From assembly GCA_041655255.1 (NCBI GenBank), contig JBBAFS010000082.1:1-6524 (forward strand): a DNA stretch of 6,524 bases, in the 5' to 3' direction. The notes beneath the pieces are model-generated. The model worked only from the letters and a program-made list of their open reading frames with translations, was not told the DNA's origin and searched no databases. A program made the position numbers and the translations under genes. Source of the stretch: JBBAFS01 sp041655255 (GTDB lineage Bacteria > Spirochaetota > Spirochaetia > Sphaerochaetales > Sphaerochaetaceae). Of this stretch, positions 6,205 through 6,524 are shown one piece after another; position 1 is the stretch's first letter; every line of letters starts with the position of its first letter.

Positions 6205-6524
6205 AAAAAGTAGCGATTGTCACCGGAGGATCAAAAGGGATTGGGAAACAGATAGTGCTCACCTTGTTAGAGTCTCAATGGGAAGTCTTTTATCTTTCAC
6301 GAACAAAAGGGGATTATGACTCCTCTTTAGAGGACCTTCATCACGTTGCATGTGATATGAGTGATACAGAATCTTTAGAAGAGTCTATCAACTCGGTAGT
6401 TGCACAACGATCGAAGATCCATCTTCTTGTGAATAACGCAGGAATAACTCGTGATGGACTTATTATGAGAATGAGTAATGAGGCGTGGGATGATGTATTA
6501 CACCTAAATCTAACCACGAGTTTT
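6201..6524 (+). CDS. fabG: 3-oxoacyl-ACP reductase FabG (3' partial)
   Basis: FabG is the NADPH-dependent short-chain dehydrogenase that reduces beta-ketoacyl-ACP to beta-hydroxyacyl-ACP, the first reduction of each elongation cycle. Translated directly from the sequence, the frame stays open from the ATG at 6201 to the window end, 108 codons out of about 245 expected. Visible are the Rossmann glycine motif TGGSKGIG (8-15), Arg34 after the second strand (YLSR), which fits NADPH use, Asp52 in CDMSD, NNAG (78-81) and the FabG-typical GITRDGLIMRMS (81-92). Asn103 in HLNLT is the catalytic-tetrad Asn. The Ser-Tyr-Lys part of the tetrad lies beyond the edge. Position after fabH-fabD supports FabG over other members of the superfamily. 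Confidence 0.95.
   Translation, partial: MKKVAIVTGGSKGIGKQIVLTLLESQWEVFYLSRTKGDYDSSLEDLHHVACDMSDTESLEESINSVVAQRSKIHLLVNNAGITRDGLIMRMSNEAWDDVLHLNLTTSF

Overview
The window holds seven protein-coding genes, all on the + strand, two of them cut by the window edges. No RNA gene, mobile element, CRISPR array or long repeat is visible. The base composition is moderately AT-rich (by eye about 40% GC) and looks even throughout, with no sign of a recently acquired island. The best guess is a spirochaete. The main reason is the long DUF4954-type left-handed beta-helix protein, a family I know mainly from spirochaetes and Bacteroidota. The genus cannot be fixed from this sequence.

Region 1 (1-955) is an azlC-azlD pair, the two-subunit branched-chain amino acid exporter. 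azlC lacks its N-terminus at the left edge. The genes meet at a TGATG stop/start junction.

Region 2 (982-4133) holds two genes without an established function. The first encodes a DUF4954 protein of about 670 residues. The second encodes a protein of about 377 residues with a SAP/Rho-N-like helical segment and a C-terminal W-x-x-R-G-H-T-P motif. They also meet at TGATG, so they are probably translationally coupled. Only 26 bp separates them from azlD, so all four genes could share a transcript.

Region 3 (4134-4279) is a 146-bp intergenic gap. It holds a perfect 14-bp palindrome whose right half is a consensus -35 hexamer, a second small inverted repeat, and a strong ribosome binding site. 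It looks like the control region of the downstream operon.

Region 4 (4280-6524) is the start of a type II fatty acid synthesis operon, fabH-fabD-fabG, tightly packed with overlaps of 7 and 4 bp. FabD makes malonyl-ACP, FabH condenses it with an acyl-CoA primer to start the chain, and FabG reduces the beta-ketoacyl-ACP. fabG runs off the right edge. plsX, which often precedes fabH, is absent here.

The most useful leads are the palindrome in front of fabH, the two uncharacterised coupled genes, and an altered active-site motif in FabD. I see no strong evidence for a wholly new system.
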